Shown here: positions 47,165-56,366 of the stretch, one piece after another
Layout of the letters: each line of letters opens with the position of its first letter
How positions within the stretch are numbered: position 1 is the stretch's first letter
NCBI RefSeq assembly: GCF_017948405.1
Contig: NZ_CP072844.1
Span: forward strand, 682,001-746,000
Length of the DNA: 64,000 nucleotides
DNA from: Psychrosphaera aestuarii
GTDB lineage: Bacteria; Pseudomonadota; Gammaproteobacteria; Enterobacterales; Alteromonadaceae
Direction of reading: 5' to 3'
Translations under genes and position numbers: made by a program
Notes under the pieces: model-generated
Databases searched by the model: none
Seen by the model: the letters and a program-made list of their open reading frames with translations, nothing else
What the model was told of the DNA's origin: nothing

Positions 47165-48007
47165 CTCACGCATTTGCTCAATAAGCACTTTCAATTCTAC
47201 CGCTGCATTTGTAACGTCTGCATTAATAGACTTCGATGCTAATGTATTTGCTTCGCGGTTAAACTCTTGCATCATAAAATCTAAGCGTCGGCCACAGGCG
47301 CCGCCTTTTTTCATTATTTTTTGGGTTTCGCTCACGTGCGACTTTAAGCGGTCTAGTTCTTCCGCTACGTCGGTTTTCTGGGCAAGGTAAATCAATTCTT
47401 GCTCTAGGCGAGCTTCATCAATATCGACTTTAGCGTCGGCGAGTTTGTTTTGAAGACGTTCTTTTTGCCATTCCATAATCGCAGGCATGTGTTGTTCGAC
47501 TATCGCGGCTTGCTCAAGAATGTTTTCTAGGCGGGTATCAATCATGACTTTAAGGTTGGCACCTTCGCTGCCACGGGCTTCGATGAAGTCTTTTACTAGG
47601 CCATCAAAACCGGCAAGTATTTGCTTTTGAACTTCGTTCATGTCGGTTTCTTCAGCTTCCATCACGCCTGGCCACTTAAGAATATCGAGCGGGTTCAATT
47701 CGCCATTTGACGCTTCTGTTAAAATCCAATTTGCACTATCAATAAGCTGTTTCGCTAACTTTTTGTTTACCGTGAGTTGACTGATGGCTGATGGATTTGC
47801 CGTGTACTTTAAAAATACCTCAACTTTACCGCGTTGTAATTTTTTTCGAAGGCGTTCACGCAGTACCGCTTCTAACGAACGAAACTGTTCAGGAAGACGA
47901 ATATAGGTTTCTAAATAACGTTGGTTAACAGATCGGATCTCCCACACTGCAGTGCCCCAATCGCCTTTTATCTCTTGTCTTGCGTATGCCGTCATGCTTT
48001 GAATCAC
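47144..48007 (-). CDS. yicC: YicC-family endoribonuclease
   Basis: 287 residues, the normal length. The GTG start gives MIQSMTAYARQE, as in other YicC proteins. The family pattern continues with the segment from WEIRSVNQRYLETYIRLPEQ to LREALRERLR-like positions and ends with GGACGRRLDFMMQEFNREANTLASKS. YicC proteins are RNA endonucleases affecting small RNAs in Escherichia coli. The 3' end is the attachment site of the island to its left, and the gene remains intact. Confidence 0.95.
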   Translation of the reverse strand: MIQSMTAYARQEIKGDWGTAVWEIRSVNQRYLETYIRLPEQFRSLEAVLRERLRKKLQRGKVEVFLKYTANPSAISQLTVNKKLAKQLIDSANWILTEASNGELNPLDILKWPGVMEAEETDMNEVQKQILAGFDGLVKDFIEARGSEGANLKVMIDTRLENILEQAAIVEQHMPAIMEWQKERLQNKLADAKVDIDEARLEQELIYLAQKTDVAEELDRLKSHVSETQKIMKKGGACGRRLDFMMQEFNREANTLASKSINADVTNAAVELKVLIEQMREQIQNIE

Positions 48008-48155
48008 AACAAATCCCTAACTTTTAATTTGAAATCAATTTACGAATAGTATAAACATGACTTATGGGTTCTCACAGGTTAATTTAGAAATTTTTGAGAA
48101 CGTTGCTGTAATGGGGTGAATTAGTATTTATAAAACATTAATCATTGTTGTAGTT

Positions 48156-48878
48156 ATGGGTTTTTATGTAGCCTCTGCCAATTCATTTCCTCTAACCTTA
48201 AACAACACTGGCAACACAATTATAAAAAATACTGATAATGACGTCGGTGTATCCTGTCCTGTTCCAAAACAACTGGTTTTTTCCTCGCTTAGACACCCAA
48301 AAATTCAAAAAGACATTCAACCCGTTTTAAAGCGTGCTTATAAACGACTAGGAATAGAAGTTGATTTTGTTGTGACCAGTTCCTATCGAGACTTATTATT
48401 AGTTTCTGAGAATAAGCTGATGGGGAGTGCGGCTTTTGCCGAAGATATCATCGACACAGTACCAAATGTGTTGCCCGTGTATCCGCCATTAACGGCGATG
48501 TCATATGTTTTACTGTGTCAAAAAGGGGTGGTTTGCGACAGTAGTATTTTTAATAATAGCGATAATCCAGAGGCGATAGTGGTGTCTACTGCGATGTCGA
48601 AAGGACTAAAAGATCATTACCCTCAGATTCGAGATGATCGCTTAACTACAACGAATGAAGTTAAAAATGTCATACGCTATCTAAAAGAAAACCGGGTTAA
48701 TTACGGTATCTATCCTATATCTGACAAAACCAAAGGTGGGCTAAAAGAAATCCCGCCGAACGTAAACTATTCTATTTTATATGACTTACAAACTTTTCAC
48801 GTAATTAGTAAGCAAATTTCCTGTCTATTACCTAAAATAGAGTTCGCACTGCGTGAAGAATTACACAAATTTAAGTAA
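48156..48878 (+). CDS. Exported protein resembling a periplasmic solute-binding protein
   Basis: At least 240 residues from the ATG at 48156. The sequence CPVPKQLVFSSLRHPKIQK and onward to IRYLKENRVNYGIYPIS follows the layout of SBP_bac_3-like folds. The ATG leaves only a stub of a signal peptide (MGFYVASA). Extending the frame upstream to an ATT at 48120 adds SIYKTLIIVVV and completes a normal signal peptide, so a rare ATT start is possible. No other start codon fits before the in-frame stop at 48117. Ligand unknown. Confidence 0.65.
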   Translation: MGFYVASANSFPLTLNNTGNTIIKNTDNDVGVSCPVPKQLVFSSLRHPKIQKDIQPVLKRAYKRLGIEVDFVVTSSYRDLLLVSENKLMGSAAFAEDIIDTVPNVLPVYPPLTAMSYVLLCQKGVVCDSSIFNNSDNPEAIVVSTAMSKGLKDHYPQIRDDRLTTTNEVKNVIRYLKENRVNYGIYPISDKTKGGLKEIPPNVNYSILYDLQTFHVISKQISCLLPKIEFALREELHKFK

Positions 48879-49062
48879 TTACTTTAATTTGTCGCTTTTT
48901 TAGTCAAAAAAGGTCGCTATTGTCTTAAAAAAAGCGTATGATTCGCGCCCTTTTGAATTCCCCCACAGACAGGCTAAGCTCAATTGAACACGTTGCAACA
49001 CGGTTGCAGGCGTAAATGGTAATTGAGTGATGATGGACTACGCGTGAAGTTGGGGTAGAGAT

Positions 49063-50982
49063 GTGAGTAATAAAATGACAGAAAATGTAACCCCAAAGTT
49101 TGTTGACTTAGGTTTATCCCCAGCAGTTTTAGAAGCCGTTCAACACGTAGGTTATGAGACCCCTTCACCAATCCAAGCCGAATGTATTCCGCATATTTTA
49201 AATGGCCATGATATTTTAGGTATCGCACAAACAGGTACTGGTAAAACAGCCGCTTTTGCATTGCCAACTTTGTGCCACTTAGACCCAAAGATTAATTCGC
49301 CGCAAATTTTAGTATTAGCCCCGACTCGTGAATTAGCGATTCAGGTAGCAGAAGCGTTTACGACTTATGCTGAAAAGTTAGATGGTTTCCACGTATTACC
49401 AATTTACGGTGGTCAAGATTTCCGTACGCAGCTTCGTGCCCTTAAGCGTGGTGTTCACGTTGTTGTTGGTACGCCTGGTCGTGTTATGGACCATATGCGC
49501 CGTGAAACGTTAGACTTATCTAACCTTAAAACAATTGTTCTTGATGAAGCTGACGAAATGTTACGCATGGGCTTCATTGATGATGTTGAGTGGATCATGG
49601 AACACGTTCCTGATGCAGCGCAAATCGCGTTATTCTCAGCAACAATGCCTGCGCCAATCTTAAAAGTGACGCAGAAGTATCTTAAAGATCCTAAAGAAGT
49701 TCGCATTAAGCCTAAATCAGCAAGTCACTCTAACATTACGCAACAGTACTGGATTGTGAACAACAACCAGAAGCTAGACGTATTAACGCGTTTATTAGAG
49801 TTAACTGAGTTTGATGGCATGATCATCTTTACCAAGACTCGTCAAAGCACGTCTGAGCTAGCGGATAAATTATCTGCACGCGGTCACGCAGCTGCGGCGC
49901 TTAACGGTGATATGAATCAGTCGCACCGTGAACAGTGTATCGAATCACTTAAATCAGGTCGTTTAGATATCATTATTGCAACAGACGTTGCTGCACGTGG
50001 TATCGACGTTGAGCGTGTAAGCCACGTAATCAACTATGACTTACCATATGATGTTGAGTCTTATGTTCACCGTGTTGGTCGTACAGGTCGTGCGGGTCGT
50101 AAAGGTAATGCAATCTTATTTGCTACACCACGCGAGCGCCGTCTTCTTAAGACGATTGAACGTGAAACTAAACAAACAATTTTACCTTATGAGCCACCTT
50201 CAAATGAAGAAGTAACTGCATTACGCGTTGCTGCATTTAAAGAGAAGATCGCTGATGTTATTGGTGGGCAGGATTTAGATTTCTTCAACAACTTAATTAG
50301 TGAGTTTGCTGCAGAATCAAATCAAGACGTAGCAACAGTTGCAGCTGCCTTAGCCCTTATGGCTCAATCAGAAGCTCCATTAATTGTGACTGGCCGTGGC
50401 ATGCCGGGCAACAACAAATTTGACGATAGTCGTGGTGACCGCGGTGATCGTGGCGGACGCGGTGAAGGCCGTGGTCGTGACAGAGAACGCGGTGGTCGTG
50501 GTGAAGGTCGTGAGCGTGGCGGACGCGGAGATCGTGATCCTGGCGTTAAAATGCAAGCTTACCGTATCGAAGTTGGCCGTGAACACGGTGCAACGCCTCG
50601 TGATATCGTTGGTGCAATTGCAAACGAAGCAAACCTTAACTCGAAGTTTATTGGTAACATCAAGTTAATGCCTGGCTTCTCAGTTGTTGAGCTACCTGCT
50701 GATATGCCTGCTGAAACTCAACAGAAGTTAAAGCAAACTAAAGTTCGTAACCAAGTATTAGACATCAAAGTTGACCCACGTGGCGGCGAAGGTGTTGGTG
50801 GTCGCGGCGGTGAAGGTCGTGGTCGTGGAGAGCGTGGTGGACGCGGTCGTGATGATCGTGGCGGACGTGGCGGTGAAGGTCGTGGACGTGGCGGCGAAGG
50901 TCGTGGACGTGGTGCTGAAGGCCGAGGTCGTGGTGGCGAAGGTCATCGTGGTCGTCGTTCAGAGAACAAACCTCGCGACTAA
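49063..50982 (+). CDS. csdA: DEAD-box RNA helicase, CsdA/DeaD type
   Basis: 639 residues. A GTG start (MSNKMTENV) follows a GGGGTAGAG ribosome site. The helicase motifs are in order: GYETPSPIQAECIP (Q), AQTGTGKTAAF (I), PTRELAIQV (Ia), DEAD in VLDEADEML (II), SAT (III), ATDVAARGIDVE and HRVGRTGRAGR (VI). The C-terminus has an RNA-binding domain of the DbpA type (YRIEVGREHGATPRDIVGAI), flanked by Arg-Gly-rich stretches, the last of them long (about 560-635). This is the CsdA cold-shock and ribosome-assembly helicase. A terminator follows. Confidence 0.95.
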   Translation: MSNKMTENVTPKFVDLGLSPAVLEAVQHVGYETPSPIQAECIPHILNGHDILGIAQTGTGKTAAFALPTLCHLDPKINSPQILVLAPTRELAIQVAEAFTTYAEKLDGFHVLPIYGGQDFRTQLRALKRGVHVVVGTPGRVMDHMRRETLDLSNLKTIVLDEADEMLRMGFIDDVEWIMEHVPDAAQIALFSATMPAPILKVTQKYLKDPKEVRIKPKSASHSNITQQYWIVNNNQKLDVLTRLLELTEFDGMIIFTKTRQSTSELADKLSARGHAAAALNGDMNQSHREQCIESLKSGRLDIIIATDVAARGIDVERVSHVINYDLPYDVESYVHRVGRTGRAGRKGNAILFATPRERRLLKTIERETKQTILPYEPPSNEEVTALRVAAFKEKIADVIGGQDLDFFNNLISEFAAESNQDVATVAAALALMAQSEAPLIVTGRGMPGNNKFDDSRGDRGDRGGRGEGRGRDRERGGRGEGRERGGRGDRDPGVKMQAYRIEVGREHGATPRDIVGAIANEANLNSKFIGNIKLMPGFSVVELPADMPAETQQKLKQTKVRNQVLDIKVDPRGGEGVGGRGGEGRGRGERGGRGRDDRGGRGGEGRGRGGEGRGRGAEGRGRGGEGHRGRRSENKPRD

Positions 50983-51007
50983 TCACAGCGTGTAAACAAT
51001 AACTATC

Positions 51008-51029
51008 AAAGCAGCTTTCGGGCTGCTTT
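51008..51029 (+). terminator. Terminator-like hairpin after csdA
   Basis: AAAGCAGC (51008-51015) pairs with GCTGCTTT (51022-51029) around a six-base loop. The T-run is short. Confidence 0.65.
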
Positions 51030-51124
51030 GTAGTAATTACTTATAGATGTTTCTATTTTAGTTTTCTCAAATAGAATACACTGAATAAATTCAACTTAAT
51101 CAGATTCTTAGAAAGGTTTTTAAT

Positions 51125-51838
51125 ATGCGTCCAAGCGGAAGAACAACAGCCCAAATTCGTCCTGTTACTATTACTCGTAACTTCACAGCATACGCTGAAG
51201 GGTCTGTGTTAATTGAAATTGGCGACACTAAAGTTTTATGTAATGCCACTGTTGAAACGGGTGTTCCTCGTTTTATGAAAGGCCAAGGTAAAGGCTGGGT
51301 TACTGCTGAATATGGCATGTTACCTCGTTCAACTCATACGCGTAATCAGCGTGAAGCGGCAAAAGGCAAACAGTCGGGTCGTACACTAGAGATATCACGT
51401 TTAATTGCTCGTTCATTACGTGCAGCAATCGATTTATCAGCATTGGGTGAAAATACTATTACCGTTGACTGTGATGTGATTCAAGCGGATGGAGGCACTC
51501 GTACTGCGTCTATCACAGGTGCGTGTGTTGCACTTGTTGATGCGATTAATTACATGCGCAAAGAAAACATCATTAAAACAAACCCACTTAAGCATATGAT
51601 TGCAGCTATTTCTGTTGGTGTTTACAAAGGCACACCAATTGCTGACTTAGAGTATTTAGAAGACTCTGAAGCAGAAACAGATATGAATGTAATCATGACT
51701 GAAGATGGTCGTTTAATTGAAGTGCAAGGTACGGCGGAAGAAGAGCCTTTTACCTTTGACGAAATGAATGAAATGATGAGCCTAGCTAAAAATGCTATCG
51801 GCGAGTTAGTTGATGAGCAGAAAAAAGCGTTGGCGTAA
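51125..51838 (+). CDS. rph: Ribonuclease PH
   Basis: 237 residues, the usual length. It is a phosphate-dependent 3' exoribonuclease that trims tRNA ends. The start [14 protein letters not shown], the phosphate-site arginines in [19 protein letters not shown] and the block [18 protein letters not shown] are characteristic. It is followed by pyrE, the standard arrangement in gammaproteobacteria. Confidence 0.97.
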   Translation: MRPSGRTTAQIRPVTITRNFTAYAEGSVLIEIGDTKVLCNATVETGVPRFMKGQGKGWVTAEYGMLPRSTHTRNQREAAKGKQSGRTLEISRLIARSLRAAIDLSALGENTITVDCDVIQADGGTRTASITGACVALVDAINYMRKENIIKTNPLKHMIAAISVGVYKGTPIADLEYLEDSEAETDMNVIMTEDGRLIEVQGTAEEEPFTFDEMNEMMSLAKNAIGELVDEQKKALA

Positions 51839-51873
51839 TTTACTGTAAAATTTAATTTTTCAGCTATTTTAAG

Positions 51874-51905
51874 AAGTCGCCGTTTGAATAAAATGCGCGA
51901 CTTTT
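51874..51905 (+). terminator. Hairpin between rph and pyrE, possible attenuator
   Basis: AAGTCGC (51874-51880) pairs with GCGACTT (51897-51903), followed by only two further T. In enteric bacteria pyrE is controlled by an attenuator at this position. This one is weaker in form and the role is inferred. Confidence 0.4.
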
Positions 51906-51963
51906 GTGTATCTGGATTATGATTTATTAAACGATAAAGTAGAGTTCGAAGTAGGAGAATGAA

Positions 51964-52605
51964 GTGAAAGATTATCAGAAGGCGTTTATTGAGTTTGCGT
52001 TAGAAAAACAAGTGTTAAAGTTTGGTGAATTCACCCTCAAATCTGGCCGCACTAGCCCGTACTTTTTTAATGCTGGACTTTTTAATACAGGACGCGACTT
52101 AGCACGCTTAGGCCGATTTTATGCCGCTGCGTTGGTAGACTCTGGTATTTCATACGATGTTCTATTTGGTCCTGCTTATAAAGGCATTCCTATTGCCACG
52201 ACAACTGCAGTGGCATTAGCAGATCATCACGATCACGACACGCCATACTGCTTTAATCGCAAAGAAGCAAAAACTCATGGTGAAGGCGGCAGTTTAGTGG
52301 GTGCAGAGCTTAAAGGTAACATCATGCTGGTTGACGATGTAATTACTGCTGGCACTGCAATTCGTGAATCTATGACTATTATTGAACAAGCTGGCGCGGC
52401 CTTATCGGGTGTTTTAATTGCGCTTGATCGTCAAGAAAAAGGTAAAGGTGAGCTGTCTGCCATTCAAGAAGTTGAGCGCGACTTTGGCACAAAAGTAATT
52501 TCAATTGTTACCTTAACCGACGTAGTCAGTTTCTTAAAAGAAAGCCCAGATTTTGCCGAGTTTTTACCAAGCGTAGAAGCGTATCGAGCTCAGTACGGTA
52601 TCTGA
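51964..52605 (+). CDS. pyrE: Orotate phosphoribosyltransferase
   Basis: 213 residues. It converts orotate and PRPP to orotidine monophosphate in pyrimidine synthesis. The PRPP-binding motif [17 protein letters not shown] is exact, and [10 protein letters not shown] and [13 protein letters not shown] match the family. A GTG start follows AGGAGA. It is preceded by rph and a possible attenuator hairpin. Confidence 0.97.
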   Translation: MKDYQKAFIEFALEKQVLKFGEFTLKSGRTSPYFFNAGLFNTGRDLARLGRFYAAALVDSGISYDVLFGPAYKGIPIATTTAVALADHHDHDTPYCFNRKEAKTHGEGGSLVGAELKGNIMLVDDVITAGTAIRESMTIIEQAGAALSGVLIALDRQEKGKGELSAIQEVERDFGTKVISIVTLTDVVSFLKESPDFAEFLPSVEAYRAQYGI

Positions 52606-52662
52606 GCTTCGGACAAGCCGAGAAGCTATCGTATCACCGCTACTAATTTCAAAGGATAGGTC

Positions 52663-53637
52663 ATGAGAACGTTATACCCAGAAATTAAAGTTAACCAAAC
52701 TTATATGCTTGATGTAGGTGACGGTCATACCCTTTATGTTGAAGAGTCTGGAAATCCAGAGGGTATTCCAGTTATTCATTGTCATGGTGGACCCGGCGGT
52801 GGCAGTTCGCCAACACAAAGGCGTTTTTACGATCCAGAAAAGTATCGCATTATATTATTTGATCAACGTGGTTGTGGGCAGTCAACTCCTCTTGCTGCGA
52901 CGGACATTACCGCGACTTGGAACAATACAATAAGTCATATTATTCGTGATATGGAAACGATAAGAGACCACTTATCTATTACTCGTTGGGTGGTGACTGG
53001 AGGCTCTTGGGGCACTACGGTTGCCTTGTTGTATGCAATTCGAAATCCTGCTGTGGTACAGGCTATTATTTTGCGTGGTGTATTCTTGGGTCGACAGCAA
53101 GATCTAAATTGGTTGTTTGGTGCAACGGAAGGAGCGAGCCAAATATTCCCTGAGTACTACGCAAAATTTATCAAAGACGTTCCGTCCGATTCAGTAGAAG
53201 AAACGCTCGAGTACTACAAAGACAAGTTGATGGGTGATAATGATTTTGAACAGCTTGCTGCCGCTAAAAAGTTTGGCGCATGGGAGGCAAATATGATGGA
53301 GTTAAATTATCATTTGTCTCACCATGATTCACCTCATAAAGAGTTGTTAACAATGGCTATTTTGTACTGCCATTATTTTACAAACCATTGTTTTATTTAT
53401 GAGTCTGAAATACTGAGTGAAATAGCCGCGATTCAACATATTCCCGGATATATTGTGCATGGTCGAAACGATGTGATATGCAAACCCGAGGGTGCGTTTG
53501 TGCTAAATAGTGCATGGACTGCAAGTGTGCTAGAAATGGTTCCAGCAGCCGGACATGCTTCAGTTGAGCCTGGTATTGTGGATGGTTTGATTAGAGCGAG
53601 TCAAAAAGTTGCTCGGTTTATTAACGAGAAAAAGTAA
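52663..53637 (+). CDS. pip: Proline iminopeptidase (S33 family)
   Basis: 324 residues. It releases N-terminal proline from peptides in the cytoplasm. The oxyanion region [12 protein letters not shown], the sequence [13 protein letters not shown] and the nucleophile in [13 protein letters not shown] mark the family. The aspartate near [11 protein letters not shown] and the histidine in AAGHASVEP complete the triad. The ribosome site AAAGGATAG precedes the ATG. The dtd gene follows 16 bases after the stop. Confidence 0.93.
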   Translation: MRTLYPEIKVNQTYMLDVGDGHTLYVEESGNPEGIPVIHCHGGPGGGSSPTQRRFYDPEKYRIILFDQRGCGQSTPLAATDITATWNNTISHIIRDMETIRDHLSITRWVVTGGSWGTTVALLYAIRNPAVVQAIILRGVFLGRQQDLNWLFGATEGASQIFPEYYAKFIKDVPSDSVEETLEYYKDKLMGDNDFEQLAAAKKFGAWEANMMELNYHLSHHDSPHKELLTMAILYCHYFTNHCFIYESEILSEIAAIQHIPGYIVHGRNDVICKPEGAFVLNSAWTASVLEMVPAAGHASVEPGIVDGLIRASQKVARFINEKK

Positions 53638-53653
53638 AAGTAGTGGTAGTAAC

Positions 53654-54091
53654 GTGATTGGATTAATTCAGCGAGTAAGTCAGGCAAAAGTTGAAATAGC
53701 CGGTGATATATCGGGGCAGATTGACGGTGGTTTATTAGTGTTGCTTGGGGTTGAACAAGATGACGATGAAGCAAAAGCAAAAAAGCTAGCAGAACGTATA
53801 AGCAAATATCGAATATTTAATGACGAAAACGGCAAAATGAATTTAAACGTTCAACAAGTTAAAGGCTCGTTATTAGTAGTTTCGCAATTTACCCTAGTCG
53901 CCGATACCAAATCAGGTAATCGTCCAGGTTTCTCTCGAGGGGCAACACCTGAACATGGCAAGGCGATTTACGAGTATTTTGTCGAGTACTGCAAAACACT
54001 TGGTCTGCCAGTCGAGACCGGGCAGTTTGGAGCGGATATGCAAGTATCACTAGTTAATGACGGACCTGTGACATTTTCATTATCGGTATAA
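53654..54091 (+). CDS. dtd: D-aminoacyl-tRNA deacylase
   Basis: 145 residues from the GTG at 53654 ([17 protein letters not shown]), matching the usual N-terminus. A longer reading upstream overlaps pip and is not favoured. The enzyme removes D-amino acids (and glycine mischarged on tRNA-Ala). The active-site block [17 protein letters not shown] and the Gly-cis-Pro motif VNDGPVTF at the C-terminus are both present. The gene lies 16 bases after pip. Confidence 0.95.
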   Translation: MIGLIQRVSQAKVEIAGDISGQIDGGLLVLLGVEQDDDEAKAKKLAERISKYRIFNDENGKMNLNVQQVKGSLLVVSQFTLVADTKSGNRPGFSRGATPEHGKAIYEYFVEYCKTLGLPVETGQFGADMQVSLVNDGPVTFSLSV

Positions 54092-54105
54092 AGACTAATC
54101 CTCAA

Positions 54106-54160
54106 CAAAACAAAACAAAACAAAACAAAACAAAACAAAACAAAACAAAACAAAACAAAA
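54106..54160 (+). repeat. Eleven tandem copies of CAAAA
   Basis: A perfect pentanucleotide tract of 11 copies (55 bases) starts 14 bases after the dtd stop and ends 27 bases before the likely start of the next gene, inside its leader or promoter. Such tracts slip during replication, so copy number can vary between cells and alter spacing of expression signals. Confidence 0.95.
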
Positions 54161-54187
54161 AATAATAATAAAACAGGAGTGTGCGCG

Positions 54188-54553
54188 GTGGGATTTTTAA
54201 AATTAATTACTGTATTAGTCGCTGGAGTAGCTTTGGCTATGAGCGGTTATTTGTATCAATTAATAGATCAAACTAACTTTTTTAACCAATCAATAGAAAT
54301 TCCAGCCGATCAGATTTGGATGTACCACTTAGTCGCTGCGATTGTAATTGTGTGGTTAGTGATAAGTTTGTTTTTGAAGCTACTTCCGCCATTATTAATA
54401 GTGGGCTTGCTTATTGTAGCAGTAGGCAGCGAGGGCATGTTTGTTGGGCTTAATTTTAACGGCACAATTGTTGAGCAATCAGAGTTTATGGAAAAATTAG
54501 AAAATAGCGCTGAAGACTTAATGAAGAAGGCTGAAGACTTACTAGATAACTAG
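54188..54553 (+). CDS. Small membrane protein of unknown function, behind a CAAAA tract
   Basis: 121 residues. I prefer the GTG at 54188, eight bases after AGGAG; the GTG at 54179 overlaps that ribosome site. Three hydrophobic helices (about 3-20, 43-62 and 63-82) are followed by a charged, amphipathic helical tail (FMEKLENSAEDLMKKAEDLL). No family recognised. Its leader contains the 11-copy CAAAA repeat, and the 3' end lies in a three-copy TAGATAAC repeat. Confidence 0.72.
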   Translation: MGFLKLITVLVAGVALAMSGYLYQLIDQTNFFNQSIEIPADQIWMYHLVAAIVIVWLVISLFLKLLPPLLIVGLLIVAVGSEGMFVGLNFNGTIVEQSEFMEKLENSAEDLMKKAEDLLDN

Positions 54554-54566
54554 ATAACTAGATAAC
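54543..54566 (+). repeat. Three tandem copies of TAGATAAC at the gene end
   Basis: The eight-base unit repeats exactly three times and supplies the stop codon (54551-54553) of the small membrane protein plus further stops in other frames. Eight is not a multiple of three, so copy changes shift the frame beyond the stop without effect. Confidence 0.85.
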
Positions 54567-54579
54567 TGTATTTTCTATA

Positions 54580-54601
54580 AAGGCCGGCTTATGTCGGCCT
54601 T
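54580..54601. terminator. Bidirectional terminator between the small membrane protein and the spermidine synthase-like gene
   Basis: AAGGCCG (54580-54586) pairs with CGGCCTT (54595-54601), followed by ATTTATTTTT. It touches the stop of the minus-strand gene. Confidence 0.75.
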
Positions 54602-55409
54602 ATTTATTTTTGATTTGTTCAGCAATGTTATGTTGCTCAATCTCTTTGGGGAATACATATGCTGTTAATTTTGAATCAGTGTTGTCAGCAGGCGCTTTAT
54701 GCGCAAGGTAAATATGATTCAGCATCCCGGGCACGGCAAAAAGTTTAACAGGGCCATTAAACGCATGTTCAATATTGTGCGCTATGGTTCGTAACACCTC
54801 GCCTTCTGATTTTAAACAATTAAAAATAAGCCATCCATCTTCATTTATTAACTGATAGCAACGTTTAAAAAAACAATCATCAAATACTTGTTCTGGTTCG
54901 CTTGAACCAAGAAATAAGTCTACCACTAACCAGTCAAAGCTCTGCTCATTGGCGAGAGCAGCATCAATATAAACAAAGGCGTCGGCAGCAATAATATTTA
55001 GATCAGCAGACTCAGGCATATACTGTACTACCGCGTTGATAACTTCTTGGCTATATTCAATACTCGTAAAATTTATTTGCGGCTGAGTGAGTGCCAGATA
55101 CCGTTGCATAGACTGACCGCCACCACCAAGCTCTAGTATTGAAGTTGGGATTTTATGGTGGACTTGCGGCAACATCATGGTCAGGGTATGGGCTAGAACC
55201 GGTCTATATGGTGCGTGTAATTGGCAGGCGCTCTGAACCACGCCGTTTATTTCTAACCAAATATGGTGTTGATTTTGCAAGACTTCTAATCTGAAGTCAG
55301 TACACTGATAAAAATAGAGTTGTTGTTCAGCGGCGAAACTGTAGGTGATTTGCGTCGCATCCATAGATAGTTTTAAATACCGTAAGCTATTTTTAATACT
55401 TCTAAGCAT
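54600..55409 (-). CDS. Spermidine synthase-like SAM-fold protein
   Basis: 269 residues. The Rossmann core is that of the spermidine synthase/methyltransferase group: SILELGGGGQSMQRYLAL, NFTSIEYSQEVINAV, NIIAADAFVYID and DWLVVDLFLGSSEPEQVF. There is no clear N-terminal beta domain of true SpeE, and the polyamine-site residues cannot be confirmed, so the reaction is left open. It is divergent from the GNAT-thioesterase gene by 47 bases. Confidence 0.78.
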   Translation of the reverse strand: MLRSIKNSLRYLKLSMDATQITYSFAAEQQLYFYQCTDFRLEVLQNQHHIWLEINGVVQSACQLHAPYRPVLAHTLTMMLPQVHHKIPTSILELGGGGQSMQRYLALTQPQINFTSIEYSQEVINAVVQYMPESADLNIIAADAFVYIDAALANEQSFDWLVVDLFLGSSEPEQVFDDCFFKRCYQLINEDGWLIFNCLKSEGEVLRTIAHNIEHAFNGPVKLFAVPGMLNHIYLAHKAPADNTDSKLTAYVFPKEIEQHNIAEQIKNK

Positions 55410-55456
55410 AACAATAAGTTGCCTGTGCGCAACAGAGAAAATTTAGAGGATAAAAT

Positions 55457-56365
55457 ATGTATCAAGTTGTCGCCCCCCAAACTGAAGAAGAATGGGAACA
55501 GTATTATGAAATTCGCTGGCAAATACTCAGAGCTCCGCTGCAACAACCGAGAGGTTCAGAAAAAGACGAGTATGAGCAACATGCTTGGCACCGAATGGTT
55601 AAAGATGATAACGGCAAAGTCGTCGGTGTCGCTAGATTACACTTAGTTAGCAATGAAGAAGGGCAAATACGCTATATGGCGGTGGTTGAAGATCACCGTC
55701 GACGAGGTTTAGCCACTATGATGCTTGAATCACTTGAAGCCATAGGTCGACAAGAAGGTGTTGAGAGAGTCATTTTAAATGCACGCACTTCAGCAACTAA
55801 TTTTTACGAGAATTTAGGTTATCAAGTAACGGGTGATGCGCCAGAAATCTTCGGCTCTATTCCCCATGTTCAAATGTGCAAGCCTCTTGATAAGGTGGAA
55901 GTCATCATTCGCCATCCGCAATGGTGCGTAGATTTACAAAACATATGGCATCAACAAATTCCTATTACGCAGTTAATGGGAATTAGAGTGTATCAATATA
56001 CTGGTGATACGTTTGAAACGCGTGCCGCGCTCAATCCAAATATGAATCTTCATGGCACTATGTTTGCGGGAAGTATTTACTCACTTGCTACTTTAACCGG
56101 TTGGGGATTAGTGCACTTAACCATGAAAGAAAATGAGGTTGACGGCGATATTGTATTAGCCGATGCCAACATTCATTACCATAAGCCGGTTACTGAACTA
56201 CCTCGTTGTATTGCTCATTTTGAGCATGTTAAAGGAGACTTTGAACCACTAAAAGAGAATAAAAAAGCGCGTATTCACGTGCAAGTTGATGTGATGGACG
56301 ATCAAGTGAAAGTCGCAGAGTTTAGTGGCCAGTATGTGGTTATTCCAACAAAGAAGACGAACTAG
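55457..56365 (+). CDS. GNAT acetyltransferase fused to a YiiD-type hotdog thioesterase
   Basis: 302 residues. Residues 1-145 are a GNAT domain: YEIRWQILRAPL, the acetyl-CoA loop VVEDHRRRGLATMML and the late NFYENLGYQV. Residues 150-302 form a YiiD-like hotdog domain (MNLHGTMFAGSIYSLATLTGW, then DANIHYHKPVTELP). Escherichia coli YiiD has the same order. The joint role, acyl transfer and thioester removal, is not known. A good ribosome site (GAGGAT) is present, and the next gene starts one base after the stop. Confidence 0.9.
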   Translation: MYQVVAPQTEEEWEQYYEIRWQILRAPLQQPRGSEKDEYEQHAWHRMVKDDNGKVVGVARLHLVSNEEGQIRYMAVVEDHRRRGLATMMLESLEAIGRQEGVERVILNARTSATNFYENLGYQVTGDAPEIFGSIPHVQMCKPLDKVEVIIRHPQWCVDLQNIWHQQIPITQLMGIRVYQYTGDTFETRAALNPNMNLHGTMFAGSIYSLATLTGWGLVHLTMKENEVDGDIVLADANIHYHKPVTELPRCIAHFEHVKGDFEPLKENKKARIHVQVDVMDDQVKVAEFSGQYVVIPTKKTN

Positions 56366-56366
56366 A

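Noticed and set aside
50758..50986. Long open readings on both strands over the end of csdA
   Set aside because: They are the other frames of the Arg-Gly-rich coding repeat and give Thr/Ser- or His/Asp-repeats of low complexity.
53609..53653. N-terminal extension of dtd overlapping pip
   Set aside because: The family starts at MIxLIQRV, which fits the GTG at 53654; the extension has no conserved residues.
54106..54160. CRISPR-like array
   Set aside because: The unit is five bases with no spacers; it is a simple tandem repeat.
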